A DNA stretch of 64,000 bases from JANQGH01 sp039177555 (GTDB lineage Bacteria; Pseudomonadota; Alphaproteobacteria; DSM-16000; Inquilinaceae): positions 18,762-82,761 of the forward strand of contig JBCDFV010000018.1 of the NCBI GenBank assembly GCA_039177555.1, read 5' to 3'. Positions 51,920-59,808 of the stretch are shown one piece after another. The stretch's first letter is position 1; every line of letters begins with the position of its first letter. Both the position numbers and the translations under genes were made by a program. Under the pieces are notes generated by a model. The model was not told the origin of the DNA. It saw nothing but the letters and a program-made list of their open reading frames with translations, and ran no database searches.

Positions 51920-52591
51920 ATGATCCGATCGGGATCCAGCACTTCGTCTTGTTCATTCACCACCCGTACCGCGACCCTGATGATGGCGGGCGCGTCGGCG
52001 CTGATGCTGGCCGTCGCCGGCGCATCGCCGGCCAACGCCCAGACCGGCGACATGACCAGCGAAGAGCTGGTCGAGGCCCTGCGCGACGGCGGCCACGTGA
52101 TCTTCATCCGCCATGCCCAGACCGAGCGGGACTACGCCGACCAGATCGACGCGGTGATGGGCGATTGCTCCACCCAGCGTACCTTGAGCGAGGAGGGTTG
52201 GCACGAGGCGCGCGAAATTGGTGACGCGTTCGCGCGGTTGGACATACCGGTCGGCACCGTGGTCAGCAGCCAGTATTGCCGTGCCTGGCAGACCGCCGAC
52301 CTCGCGTTCGGCGAGTACGAGCAGAACGCCGATCTCAACTTCGAGCCAGCCGAAACCTATACCAACGAGCAGACCGCCGCGATGCGCGACCGGGTGGTGC
52401 CGCATCTCGGCACGGTGCCGCCGGCCGGCGTCAACACGGTCCTGGTCGGCCATGACGATCCGTTTGAGGCGGCGACGGGCATTTATCCCGAACCGATGGG
52501 TATCACCTTCGTCATCGTCCCCCAAGGTGACGGCGCGTTCGAGATCCTGGGCAGCATCGATCCCGACGCCTGGCCTGCCTCGGTTGACTGA
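51920..52591 (+). CDS. Secreted histidine phosphatase family protein
   Basis: This is a 223-residue protein. A basic/Ser-rich start and a hydrophobic run (LMMAGASALMLAVAGASPANA) form a signal peptide, cleaved near residue 40. The phosphatase core has VIFIRHAQTERDY (RHA in place of RHG, catalytic His), SSQYCRAWQTADLAF (the SSxxxRAxQTA element) and VLVGHDDPFEAATG (second His). Members hydrolyse phosphate esters; the periplasmic substrate is unknown. A Fur-like box upstream suggests expression under iron limitation, together with the importer that follows. Confidence 0.85.
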   Translation: MIRSGSSTSSCSFTTRTATLMMAGASALMLAVAGASPANAQTGDMTSEELVEALRDGGHVIFIRHAQTERDYADQIDAVMGDCSTQRTLSEEGWHEAREIGDAFARLDIPVGTVVSSQYCRAWQTADLAFGEYEQNADLNFEPAETYTNEQTAAMRDRVVPHLGTVPPAGVNTVLVGHDDPFEAATGIYPEPMGITFVIVPQGDGAFEILGSIDPDAWPASVD

Positions 52592-52709
52592 CGAGCGCGG
52601 ACAGTGATGTCGACGCGGGTCAAAGGCCGGTCCGAAAGGACCGGCCGCGACCACGATCTCGATGAGCTGTTGGCGTGCGGACTTGGCAACCCTAGCACCT
52701 GTTGCGAGG

Positions 52710-52844
52710 CTGGTGCCGTGCCGTGGGCGCTCGACGTCCTCTGGAGTCGCGCTCTTGAGCCCCCACCGCCGTCGCCAAGCCGGCCGGACAAGTATCATAC
52801 GAGCGAATCTGGCCACTTCGCCTCCCGAGACGCCAGGGCACCAG
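52710..52844. other. Candidate structured element (three stems)
   Basis: The 345-bp gap 52592-52936 has no convincing gene. It contains CTGGTGCC (52710-52717) pairing perfectly with GGCACCAG (52837-52844). Inside are GTGGGCGCTC (52723-52732) with GAGCCCCCAC (52757-52766), one mismatch, and GGCCGGA (52782-52788) with TCTGGCC (52808-52814), one G-U. Together they form a three-way-junction-like fold. The strand is undetermined, and chance pairing in GC-rich DNA is possible. Confidence 0.35.
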
Positions 52845-52856
52845 ACAAGCAAGAAC

Positions 52857-52875
52857 GCAAATGAGAATTAGTTGC
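52857..52875. promoter_or_regulatory. Fur-like box before the ferric ABC operon
   Basis: GCAAATGAGAATTAGTTGC agrees with the 19-bp Fur consensus at about 11 positions and is itself a partial palindrome (GCAA/TTGC ends). It ends 61 bases before the binding-protein start, in the expected promoter region of the iron operon. Confidence 0.6.
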
Positions 52876-52936
52876 AGTTTGGATGCCGGATGACATAGGT
52901 TTGCGCCGCACCTGATTCCCAAGCGGAGACCGACGC

Positions 52937-54016
52937 GTGTTTGATCGCCCCCTGGCCACCCCTCTTATTCTGCTAAGCGCGCTTGCCATCGGCAGCGGCG
53001 CCAACGCCCAGCCGATCTCGGTGACCGACCAGTATGATCGCTCCATCACGCTGAATGGTCCGGCCGAACGCATCGTGACGATCCCGATCCCCGCCGCTGC
53101 GATGGTGGTGGCGATCGATGGCGGGACAGAACGGCTGGCCGGCATGCATCCCCTGTCGCGCTCGGCCCTGATGGACGGCATTCTGGGCGAGTTTTTCCCG
53201 GCCGCTCAAGAGATCCCAGCCGATTTCGTCGGTGACGGGTTCGCGCCCAACGTGGAAGAGGTGCTGCAACTCGACCCGGATCTGGTCATCCAATGGGGCA
53301 CCCGCGGCGACGACATCGTACTGCCCCTGACCGATGCCGGACTGGACGTGTTAACGCTGGCCTATGGTACGGAGGATCTGACCCGCGAGTGGATCAACAT
53401 CATCGGCTCCGTGACCCAGAACGAGGACAAGTCAGACCGGCTGATCGACTGGCGCGACGAGGTCATGCAGACGGTGCAAGACGATTTGTCGGAGGTCAGC
53501 GACGAGGACCGCCCGCGCGTCGTCTACTTCCTGCGCTTTCTGTCCAATCTGCGTGTGGCCGGCGAAGGCACCTACAACGACTTCTACATCGATCTGGCGG
53601 GCGGCCAGAACCCGGCCGACGGCGCCAGCGGCTGGCTCAACGTCGACCCTGAGCAGATCATCGCCTGGGACCCGGAGGTCATCCTGCTGAACGGTTTCGA
53701 AAGCGACCTGTCGCCCCAGGACGTCTATGACAATCCCCTGTTTTCCGGCGTGAGCGCCGTGCGCGACGGCCGCGTCTACCAGGTGCCGCTGGGCGGCTAC
53801 CGTTGGGACCCGCCGAGCCAGGAATCGCCCTTAATGTGGATGTGGCTGGCCGAGGTTCTGCAGCCGGATCAGGTCGACTATCCCCTGCGCGACGCGATCT
53901 CCGAGGCCTATGGCTGGATCTACGGCCAAACGCCCAGCGCGGCGCAGATCGACGCGGTATTGAGGCTGCAGGCCAATGGCGAGGCCGTCGGCTACGACGT
54001 CTTCAGCGCCAACTAG
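52937..54016 (+). CDS. Ferric-siderophore/iron ABC transporter binding protein
   Basis: This is a 359-residue periplasmic protein of the class III (FhuD/BtuF-like) fold. A signal peptide (PLATPLILLSALAIGSGANA, cleavage near residue 25) precedes ISVTDQYDRSITLNGPAERIV, the usual start of iron-chelate binding proteins, and VEEVLQLDPDLVIQWG. Translation starts at GTG 52937 with GCGGAGA upstream. No lipobox is present. It is the first gene of an operon with permease, ATPase and two unknown genes, preceded by a Fur-like box. The chelate is unknown; cobalamin import cannot be excluded by fold alone. Confidence 0.87.
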   Translation: MFDRPLATPLILLSALAIGSGANAQPISVTDQYDRSITLNGPAERIVTIPIPAAAMVVAIDGGTERLAGMHPLSRSALMDGILGEFFPAAQEIPADFVGDGFAPNVEEVLQLDPDLVIQWGTRGDDIVLPLTDAGLDVLTLAYGTEDLTREWINIIGSVTQNEDKSDRLIDWRDEVMQTVQDDLSEVSDEDRPRVVYFLRFLSNLRVAGEGTYNDFYIDLAGGQNPADGASGWLNVDPEQIIAWDPEVILLNGFESDLSPQDVYDNPLFSGVSAVRDGRVYQVPLGGYRWDPPSQESPLMWMWLAEVLQPDQVDYPLRDAISEAYGWIYGQTPSAAQIDAVLRLQANGEAVGYDVFSAN

Positions 54017-54051
54017 CGGCGCGTCGGCTCCAGACACTAAGGGACGACGCC

Positions 54052-55119
54052 ATGGACTCCGCCGTCCAGGCCGAAGACAGCCGCGCGCTGGGCGGCACCG
54101 ACCTTCAAGGCATCGGCGTGACCACGGCGCTGGTGCTGCTGCTCCTCGCGGCGGCCGGTGTCGCCCTCTCCGTGGGGCGGTATCCGGTTGGCTTTTGGGA
54201 TCTGATGACCATAGCGGGGGGCTGGTTCGGGATCGGCCCGGGCCGCGCCGGGGTGGGCGAGACCGATTGGCGCGTGGTCGAGCTCGTACGCGCGCCCCGG
54301 GTCTTGGTCGCCGCGCTATGCGGCGCCGGCCTGGCTCTCGCCGGCGCGACCCTGCAAGGCATCTTCCGCAACCCCCTGGTCGGCCCCCAGATGATCGGCG
54401 TCTCGTCGGGCGCGGCCTTCGGCGGGGCGCTGGCCATCCTGCTGGTCCTGGGCGCGGCGGCGCTGATCGGCCTCGCCTTTGTCTTCGGCCTGCTCGCGGT
54501 CATGATCGTCTATCTGGTCAGCCGGCAGGACGGGCGATCGCCGATCCTGATGCTCGTGCTCGCCGGGGTCGTCGTCTCCGCCCTGTTTGGCGCCCTGGTG
54601 TCGCTGCTGACCTATCTGGCCGACCCGAATGACACCTTGCCGGCGATCGTCTTCTGGCTGATGGGCTCGTTCGCGGTGGCGAGCTTCACCAAGGTCGCCA
54701 TCGTTGCCGGCGCCCTGATCCTGTTCGGACTGCCGCTGCTGATGATGCGGTTTGGGATCAATCTTCTGTCGCTCGGCGATGAGGAGGCAGAGGCGCTGGG
54801 CGTTCCGGTCGAGCGCACCCGATGGATCGCCTTGATCTGCGTCACCGCCATCACCGCCTCGACCGTCGCAATCGCCGGCATCGTCGGTTGGGTCGGCCTG
54901 GTCGTGCCCCACCTTGCGCGCATGATCGTCGGGCCGGACCACCGGCGCCTGCTGCCGGCCTCGGCCCTGCTCGGCGCCAGCTACATGATCGCGGTCGATA
55001 CCGTGGCGCGGACCCTCACCCCGGCCGAAATCCCCCTCGGTGTCCTGACCGCCATCATCGGCGCACCGATTTTCGGCGTCCTGCTGCGCCGCACCCAGCG
55101 CAAGGGGTGGGAGGCATGA
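54052..55119 (+). CDS. Iron-chelate ABC transporter permease (FecCD family)
   Basis: This is a 355-residue FecCD-type permease with about ten spans. The family motifs are present: RAPRVLVAALCGAGLALAG, GIFRNPLVGPQMIGVSSGAA near residues 100-120, LGDEEAEALGVPVERTRW near 243, and IVGWVGLVVPHLARMIVG near 280. The ATG at 54052 was chosen; longer readings run back through the binding-protein gene. It overlaps the ATPase gene by 4 bases. Confidence 0.92.
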   Translation: MDSAVQAEDSRALGGTDLQGIGVTTALVLLLLAAAGVALSVGRYPVGFWDLMTIAGGWFGIGPGRAGVGETDWRVVELVRAPRVLVAALCGAGLALAGATLQGIFRNPLVGPQMIGVSSGAAFGGALAILLVLGAAALIGLAFVFGLLAVMIVYLVSRQDGRSPILMLVLAGVVVSALFGALVSLLTYLADPNDTLPAIVFWLMGSFAVASFTKVAIVAGALILFGLPLLMMRFGINLLSLGDEEAEALGVPVERTRWIALICVTAITASTVAIAGIVGWVGLVVPHLARMIVGPDHRRLLPASALLGASYMIAVDTVARTLTPAEIPLGVLTAIIGAPIFGVLLRRTQRKGWEA

Positions 55120-55883
55120 TCGCGGCGCGGGACATCGGCTTTCGCTATCCCAGAAGCGATGCCTGGGTCTTCCAGGGCCTCTCGTTCGAGATCGAGGCCG
55201 GTCAGGTCTTCGGCATTCTGGGGCCGAACGGCCGCGGCAAGACGACCCTTCTGAAATGCCTGGTCGGCCTGATCAAGACCAGCGCCGGCACGCTGCATCT
55301 GCCCGACGCCATCGGATACGTGCCCCAGGGGTTTTCGACGCCCTTTGCCTACACGGTGATGGACATCGTGCTGATGGGACGGGCGCGCCAGATCGGCACC
55401 TTCGGCTCACCGCGCGCCTATGATCGCACTATCGCCGCCGCCGCGCTGGCCGACCTGGGCATCGAGCGCTTCGCCCGTCGCCTCGTGACCAGCCTATCGG
55501 GCGGTGAGCGGCAGATGGTCCTGATCGCGCGGGCCCTGGCCAGCGAGGCGCCGATCATGATCCTGGACGAACCGACCGCCGCGCTGGATTTCCGCAACCA
55601 GTCGATCGTGCTGCATGTCCTGCACCGGTTGAGCCGCGAGCGCGGGCTGACCATCGTGATGACCACACACCACCCCCAACACGCGCTGGAGATCGCCGAC
55701 GCCGCCTTGCTGTTGCAGGACGGGGACCGGCATGCGGTCGGCCCGATCGCGCAGACCCTGACCGAAGGCCATCTCAGCGACCTCTACGGGCTGCCGGTTC
55801 GGGCGGCCGAATTCGACCATGGCGACCGGCGGTCGACGGCGATGATCCCCGTCCTGCACGCCGCACGGCAAGCAGCACCATGA
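55116..55883 (+). CDS. Iron-chelate ABC transporter ATPase
   Basis: This is a 255-residue ATPase of the FepC/FecE type. Walker A reads GPNGRGKTTLLK (about residues 34-45), with Arg in place of the usual Ser or Ala, which still fits the P-loop pattern. The Q loop is VPQGFSTPFAYTV, the signature LSGGERQM, Walker B IMILDEPTAALD, and the switch His is in MTTHHPQHA. The ATG overlaps the permease stop, and the next gene's ATG overlaps its own stop, so all are coupled. Confidence 0.92.
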   Translation: MIAARDIGFRYPRSDAWVFQGLSFEIEAGQVFGILGPNGRGKTTLLKCLVGLIKTSAGTLHLPDAIGYVPQGFSTPFAYTVMDIVLMGRARQIGTFGSPRAYDRTIAAAALADLGIERFARRLVTSLSGGERQMVLIARALASEAPIMILDEPTAALDFRNQSIVLHVLHRLSRERGLTIVMTTHHPQHALEIADAALLLQDGDRHAVGPIAQTLTEGHLSDLYGLPVRAAEFDHGDRRSTAMIPVLHAARQAAP

Positions 55884-56494
55884 CCCGACCAATCGCCTAT
55901 CTGTCGCCCCGCGCCAACGCCCAAGCGCCGTTCGCGGACCTGGCGCCGAACGGACTGCAACTCTCCACGGTTGTTGAAGGAACGCTCTGCGATCAGCAAC
56001 CGGATCAATTCGGCGCATTGTTGGTGCCGATGCACATCGACCAGCGCCGCTTTGCCGCCGCCGCTCCCTGGATCTCCGCGTTCTTTCAGGCCGGCGGAAC
56101 GCTGGTGTTCAACGGCCTGCTGGCCTATCCGTTCCATCCCGCGCTGGCCCGGTTCGAGCCGTTGGCACGACCACGCGTCGACCAGTTTCGGGTGCGGATC
56201 ATGGCGGACCATCCGGTCTGGCGCGGCATCGATGCAGACGACCTTACGTTTCGCCGCGGCGTCGCGGGATTTTATGGACGGGGCTGCAACCCGCCCCCGC
56301 CAGACGCCCGGATCGTCGGCACGATCGATCACGGCAGATGCGCGATCGACTGGCAATGGCATCCGGCGGAAGGCGGCCGGTTGCTGATGCATGCTGGCAA
56401 TGATCTTTGGATGTACGCACGCGACAAAAACAGTGCCGGCGCGTTGACACCGCAACTGTTGCGTTGGTGCGCGGAGGAGGAGATGGTCCCATGA
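55880..56494 (+). CDS. Unknown protein coupled to the iron importer (first)
   Basis: This is a 204-residue cytoplasmic protein without signal or membrane spans. Its start overlaps the ATPase stop by 4 bases, so it is made together with the importer. The layout resembles a class I amidotransferase/ThuA-like alpha-beta fold: FGALLVPMHIDQRRF, a helix, then AGGTLVFNGLLAYPF, a ADHPVWRGIDADDL segment and a C-terminal GRLLMHAGNDLWMY. No classical Cys nucleophile elbow is seen, so glutaminase activity is unlikely. It shares the order of elements with the next gene and may be its paralogue. The role is probably in handling or sensing the imported iron chelate, but this is inference from context. Confidence 0.75.
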   Translation: MTRPIAYLSPRANAQAPFADLAPNGLQLSTVVEGTLCDQQPDQFGALLVPMHIDQRRFAAAAPWISAFFQAGGTLVFNGLLAYPFHPALARFEPLARPRVDQFRVRIMADHPVWRGIDADDLTFRRGVAGFYGRGCNPPPPDARIVGTIDHGRCAIDWQWHPAEGGRLLMHAGNDLWMYARDKNSAGALTPQLLRWCAEEEMVP

Positions 56495-57126
56495 CGGCGC
56501 CGGTCATCGTGCTGGATGGCGGCACGAGCTATCACGGGTTCAGCCTGAGCGACCCCATGCTGGGACCCTGGTACGATCAGCGCCTTTACGTCGACGACGT
56601 CTCCACCGAGACGCTTGCGCAGGCGGGCACAGTCGTCGTGCCGTGCCGCCTGAACCCGGACTGGCTGGTCGCGCATGCCGATCTCCTGGTCGAGGTGTTG
56701 CGGCAAGGCCGAACCCTGATCGCGATGGGCGAGACCGAGCCGCACACATGGCTGCCAGATATCCGCTTCACCCCGGTGCCGACGAACTTCTGGTGGTGGT
56801 TGGACCCTGACGGCGATCTCGGCCTCAGCGTTGCCGCGCCCGATCACGGGCTGTTCGACTTCCTTACGCTGGACGAAGCGACCTGGCACTATCACGGCAG
56901 GTTCGGCGTGCCCGAAGGCGCGGTGTCCATAATCGATGATGCCGAAGGCGGCTCAATCCTGCTCGACGATCGCGCGTCCTGGCCTGGCCGCCTGATCCTG
57001 ACCTCGCTCGACCCGTTCTACCATCACGGCAGCTTCTTCATGCCCGCCGCCTCCCGCTTCCTCGTCGGCTTCACGCAGTGGATTCTGTCCGGCATGCCGA
57101 TCCAGAAGCATCATGCTGGCGGTTGA
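56491..57126 (+). CDS. Unknown protein coupled to the iron importer (second)
   Basis: This is a 211-residue cytoplasmic protein starting at the ATG that overlaps the previous stop by 4 bases, with GGAGGAGGAG about 9 bases before it. Elements run parallel to the previous protein: AGTVVVPCRLNPDWLVAH, a helix, GRTLIAMGETEPHTW, a segment with PDHGLFDFL, and a C-terminal WPGRLILTSLDPFYHHG. WHYHGRFGVPEGA and DPFYHHGSFF are rich in His and aromatic residues and could bind a metal or chelate. I do not recognise a characterised relative. It ends the five-gene iron operon. Confidence 0.75.
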   Translation: MTAPVIVLDGGTSYHGFSLSDPMLGPWYDQRLYVDDVSTETLAQAGTVVVPCRLNPDWLVAHADLLVEVLRQGRTLIAMGETEPHTWLPDIRFTPVPTNFWWWLDPDGDLGLSVAAPDHGLFDFLTLDEATWHYHGRFGVPEGAVSIIDDAEGGSILLDDRASWPGRLILTSLDPFYHHGSFFMPAASRFLVGFTQWILSGMPIQKHHAGG

Positions 57127-57174
57127 GACGGCCGATCTCGCGAGAGCCAGTTGCCGACATTATAGTCAGCGCGC

Positions 57175-57492
57175 TTACGAAGTGCCCTGGATAACCTCGA
57201 ACCCTTCGAAGACCGGATGGCCAAGGTAGTTGCTTCGTGTCCTGCCGGCCTGCGCGTGCGCCTTGCGAAAGGCTTCTGACCGGGTCCAGTCTTCAAAGTG
57301 CGTGCGAGAGGCCCAGATCGAATGAGAGGCGTAAAGCGTATGGTCCTCGGTCGACGGCCCGCGCAGCAGATGGAACTCCCTAAACCCGGGCACATCGCCC
57401 AGATGCGACTCCCGACCGCGCCAAACAGTCTCGAACTCGGCCTCCGACCCGATCTTCACCCTGAAACGATTCATCGCCACAAACAAGGCCAC
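57175..57492 (-). CDS. Heme-degrading monooxygenase (IsdG/MhuD-like)
   Basis: This 105-residue cytoplasmic enzyme would open the heme ring to free iron. The ABM fold is clear from NRFRVKIGSEAEFETVW, GFREFHLLRGP and SHSIWASRTHFEDW. Asn8, Trp69 and His79 match in order and spacing the Asn, Trp and axial His of IsdG-type heme oxygenases. It is divergent from hemP across a region with Fur-like boxes, which fits iron-repressed heme use. Other ABM enzymes act on unrelated substrates, but the three residues and the context favour heme. Confidence 0.83.
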   Translation of the reverse strand: MALFVAMNRFRVKIGSEAEFETVWRGRESHLGDVPGFREFHLLRGPSTEDHTLYASHSIWASRTHFEDWTRSEAFRKAHAQAGRTRSNYLGHPVFEGFEVIQGTS

Positions 57493-57576
57493 ATCCCTCT
57501 GTCTGTCGTATCGGCCCGGGCGCCCCCCGATCCACCAAGGCTACCGAAAGCAATGAAGTCTAACACAGCCGGCAAT

Positions 57577-57620
57577 CGATGAGAACGATTCTGAATTGCA
57601 TTGCAAATGAGAACGGTTCG
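57577..57620. promoter_or_regulatory. Double Fur-like region between heme oxygenase and hemP
   Basis: ATGAGAACG occurs at 57579-57587 and 57607-57615, 28 bp apart. Each lies in a 19-base window agreeing with the Fur consensus at about 11 positions (57581-57599 and 57603-57621). The region is AT-rich and divergent, so it could control both genes. Confidence 0.55.
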
Positions 57621-57682
57621 CGATACCAATGGCGGATGGACTGGGTCGGACCTTCAACCCCCAACAGCGATCGATGTGAGCC

Positions 57683-57892
57683 ATGACTGCGCAACTGAAT
57701 TCACTTCACAAAGCACAGCCCCGGCATTGGAAGGGCGCAGCACCGATCGACCGCGCTCGGGCCGAGCCCCAGGGTCGCGTGCTCGACAGTGCCCACATTC
57801 TGGCCGGACAGCGGGAAGTCATCATTGAGCATGAAGGCGTGGTCTACCGCCTTCGACACACGAAGAACGGCAAGCTGATTCTAACCAAGTGA
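57683..57892 (+). CDS. hemP: Hemin uptake protein HemP
   Basis: This 69-residue protein ends in the HemP core: AHILAGQREVIIEHEGVVYRL followed by RHTKNGKLILTK. The variable N-terminal half is basic and Gln/Ala-rich. HemP is small and typically Fur-regulated; in several proteobacteria it is needed for heme uptake, probably as an activator of the heme receptor gene. No heme receptor is in this window. The Fur-like region lies about 60 bases upstream. Confidence 0.9.
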   Translation: MTAQLNSLHKAQPRHWKGAAPIDRARAEPQGRVLDSAHILAGQREVIIEHEGVVYRLRHTKNGKLILTK

Positions 57893-58094
57893 CAGCATCC
57901 AAGCGGCGCCGGCATCCGGCTGGAGAAGCCATGCCGAGCACTTGGCAATTCCGAACCGCCGCGTCCAGTTCGGCCGCGGCCACCGGTTGCTGCGGCCTCC
58001 GTCAGCAAAAGAGATCCATCGATGCCCGAGCCGACCGTCGCCCCGCGCGACAGAGAACGGCACGCCGCGAATGCAAGTCGTGAGTCCGCCGCCC

Positions 58095-59081
58095 ATGCCT
58101 GAGATCGCTAATCAGAACAATGTTTGCCGCATCAGCGACCTCAGCTTCACATCATGCCTGATCATCTGGTCGCTGCGGCGTGGTGTGCACCAGCCCGGCA
58201 ATGCCGAAGCCCTTAAACGCACGTTCGAACGAACGTTCGGCGCCGATGGCGTCGACGATGCGCTGATGCTGTTCGGGCAACTGGTCGGCGGTTTGCGACG
58301 GGGGCTGAGGCTGCCCCTGGACATCCGCGTGCCCGAGGACGGCAACGTTTCGCATCAAGAGGTTACGCTGCTGTCCCTGTTGGCCGCCTTCCAACACGAC
58401 ACTCCGACAGACGCGCGCCACCTGATCGTGCGGATGTTTCACCGCGACCAATGCGAGGCGTTCGCGGCGGCCGCGTCGGGCTTCGCCCGCGCGCTCACCA
58501 TGGCCAGTCAAGTGCTGCCGCCGGACGGGCGCGGAGAAAGCACCATTGTGCCCTTGTCGCCGCGCACGCGGCCTCGGATAAAGCTGGTGCAGCCGGTCGA
58601 ACCGGGCGCGCTGACCGCCCAAGAGGCCGTCATCGTCACCGGGATACGGGTCTGGGTCCACGCCTTGAAGAGGGGCGGCAACCCCCACGCGGTGCTGCGC
58701 GCCCATTTCGACGAGTGGGGCATCGCGGATGCCACGAGCAGCCTGAACGCCGTGATGAACCATACCGGCCGCTGTGCGACCCGGGCATTCGATGTCCGCT
58801 GCCCCAAATGCCCCGGCGTTTCCGCCGACGAGGCCAGGGTCTTGAGCGCAACCGCCGCCCTGCAGCGCGGCGATCGTGTGGCCGCGATGGGCCTGCTGCT
58901 GGCCTGGCTGCCGTCGTCGGTGGTTCAATTGTCGATCGCGGCCTTGGAGGGTCTGGCGCGCGCCTTTACCGAGGCACGCGCGGAACTGCCGCAACGACGG
59001 TGGCGGTTCGACGAAACCGCCCAACTGCAGCCGGGAGCCGCTGACGGCACAGAGGACGCCCAGCGCCCGACCCTGCACTGA
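58095..59081 (+). CDS. Unknown protein downstream of hemP
   Basis: This is a 328-residue protein, largely helical, with no signal or membrane span. It begins MPEIANQNNVCRISDLSF, has SLRRGVHQPGNAEALKRTFER, LVGGLRRGLRLPLDI, a central FHRDQCEAFAAAASGFARAL, and a Cys-rich spot CATRAFDVRCPKCPG (about residues 225-239) that could bind metal or heme. I do not recognise a family. It starts 202 bases after hemP on the same strand and may belong to the same iron response. The ATGs at 58071 and 58095 are both possible; neither has a strong RBS. Confidence 0.72.
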   Translation: MPEIANQNNVCRISDLSFTSCLIIWSLRRGVHQPGNAEALKRTFERTFGADGVDDALMLFGQLVGGLRRGLRLPLDIRVPEDGNVSHQEVTLLSLLAAFQHDTPTDARHLIVRMFHRDQCEAFAAAASGFARALTMASQVLPPDGRGESTIVPLSPRTRPRIKLVQPVEPGALTAQEAVIVTGIRVWVHALKRGGNPHAVLRAHFDEWGIADATSSLNAVMNHTGRCATRAFDVRCPKCPGVSADEARVLSATAALQRGDRVAAMGLLLAWLPSSVVQLSIAALEGLARAFTEARAELPQRRWRFDETAQLQPGAADGTEDAQRPTLH

Positions 59082-59172
59082 TACCAAGGCTCGACGATGA
59101 TGACCCTTGGTACAAGCCCGTGCCGCCGCTGAGTTTGCGGCACGGTTCGATTCCGCACCAGAGGACACGCGT

Positions 59173-59694
59173 ATGAAGCAAGTGGGCGACCGAGTTCCGC
59201 AGGTCGACTTCATGACCAGACAGGACGGCGAATGGAAAACCGTCAGCAGTGACAGCATCTTCAGCGGCAAGACGGTCATCGTCTTTGCGCTGCCGGGCGC
59301 CTTCACGCCGACCTGCTCGACCACGCATCTGCCGGGCTATCTGGCCCTTGCCGGCGAGTTGCATGAGCATGGGGTCGACGACATCGTCTGCCTGTCGGTC
59401 AATGACGGTTTCGTCATGAATGCCTGGGCCGCCGATCAGAAGATCGATGGCGAGGTGCGCATGGTGCCCGATGGCAGCGGCCACTTTACCCGCGGCATGG
59501 GCATGTCGGTCGACCTCGACGCGTTGGGCTTCGGCCTCCGATCCTGGCGCTATTCGATGCTGGTCGAGGATGGTGTCATTGCCGCCCTGTTCGCCGAGGA
59601 CAGGGGCCAGCCGGGCGATCCGTTCGAGGTCAGCGACGCGATGACCATGGTGAAGTTCCTTCGCCACCGCAATGAGGACCGGATCGCGGTCTAG
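59173..59694 (+). CDS. Peroxiredoxin (Prx5/hybrid type)
   Basis: This is a 173-residue cytoplasmic thiol peroxidase. The active site is FALPGAFTPTCSTTHLPGY, with the peroxidatic Cys in PTCS near residue 49 and the conserved Pro, Thr and later Arg (LRSWRYSMLVEDG) of the Prx5 group. It reduces hydrogen peroxide and alkyl peroxides, which makes sense beside heme and iron uptake genes. The ATG at 59173 was chosen because it starts the family N-terminus MKQVGDRVP. Confidence 0.9.
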   Translation: MKQVGDRVPQVDFMTRQDGEWKTVSSDSIFSGKTVIVFALPGAFTPTCSTTHLPGYLALAGELHEHGVDDIVCLSVNDGFVMNAWAADQKIDGEVRMVPDGSGHFTRGMGMSVDLDALGFGLRSWRYSMLVEDGVIAALFAEDRGQPGDPFEVSDAMTMVKFLRHRNEDRIAV

Positions 59695-59714
59695 GACGTC
59701 GGACGTCGGACGTC
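59694..59714 (+). repeat. Three 7-bp tandem repeats
   Basis: GGACGTC occurs three times without spacing, beginning at the end of the peroxiredoxin stop codon. A possible slippage site; no function is evident. Confidence 0.7.
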
Positions 59715-59753
59715 GGCGGAGCGTCGCGCGTTTCGCCGGCACCAAACATCAAA

Positions 59754-59786
59754 GGGCCGGGCAAGGTTGTTCACCATGCCCGGCCC
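59754..59786. terminator. Bidirectional terminator hairpin
   Basis: GGGCCGGGCA and TGCCCGGCCC form a perfect 10-bp stem around a 13-base loop, between the convergent ends of the peroxiredoxin gene and the iron-binding protein gene. AAA before it and CTT after it suit use in both directions. Confidence 0.78.
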
Positions 59787-59808
59787 GCTTATCGCGATTA
59801 TGGACCCG

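Noticed and set aside
52640..52860. Possible cobalamin riboswitch (GGTGCC...GGCACC ends near an ABC importer)
   Set aside because: The outer stem resembles the P1 arms of cobalamin riboswitches, but neither strand has the GGGAA/CGGTG core or the conserved GCCAGGAGACC box. I kept it only as an unnamed structured element.
52604..52864. Possible small gene in the gap before the ferric operon
   Set aside because: The frame is Arg/Pro/Ser-rich, has no RBS, and runs through the stem elements and into the Fur-like box.
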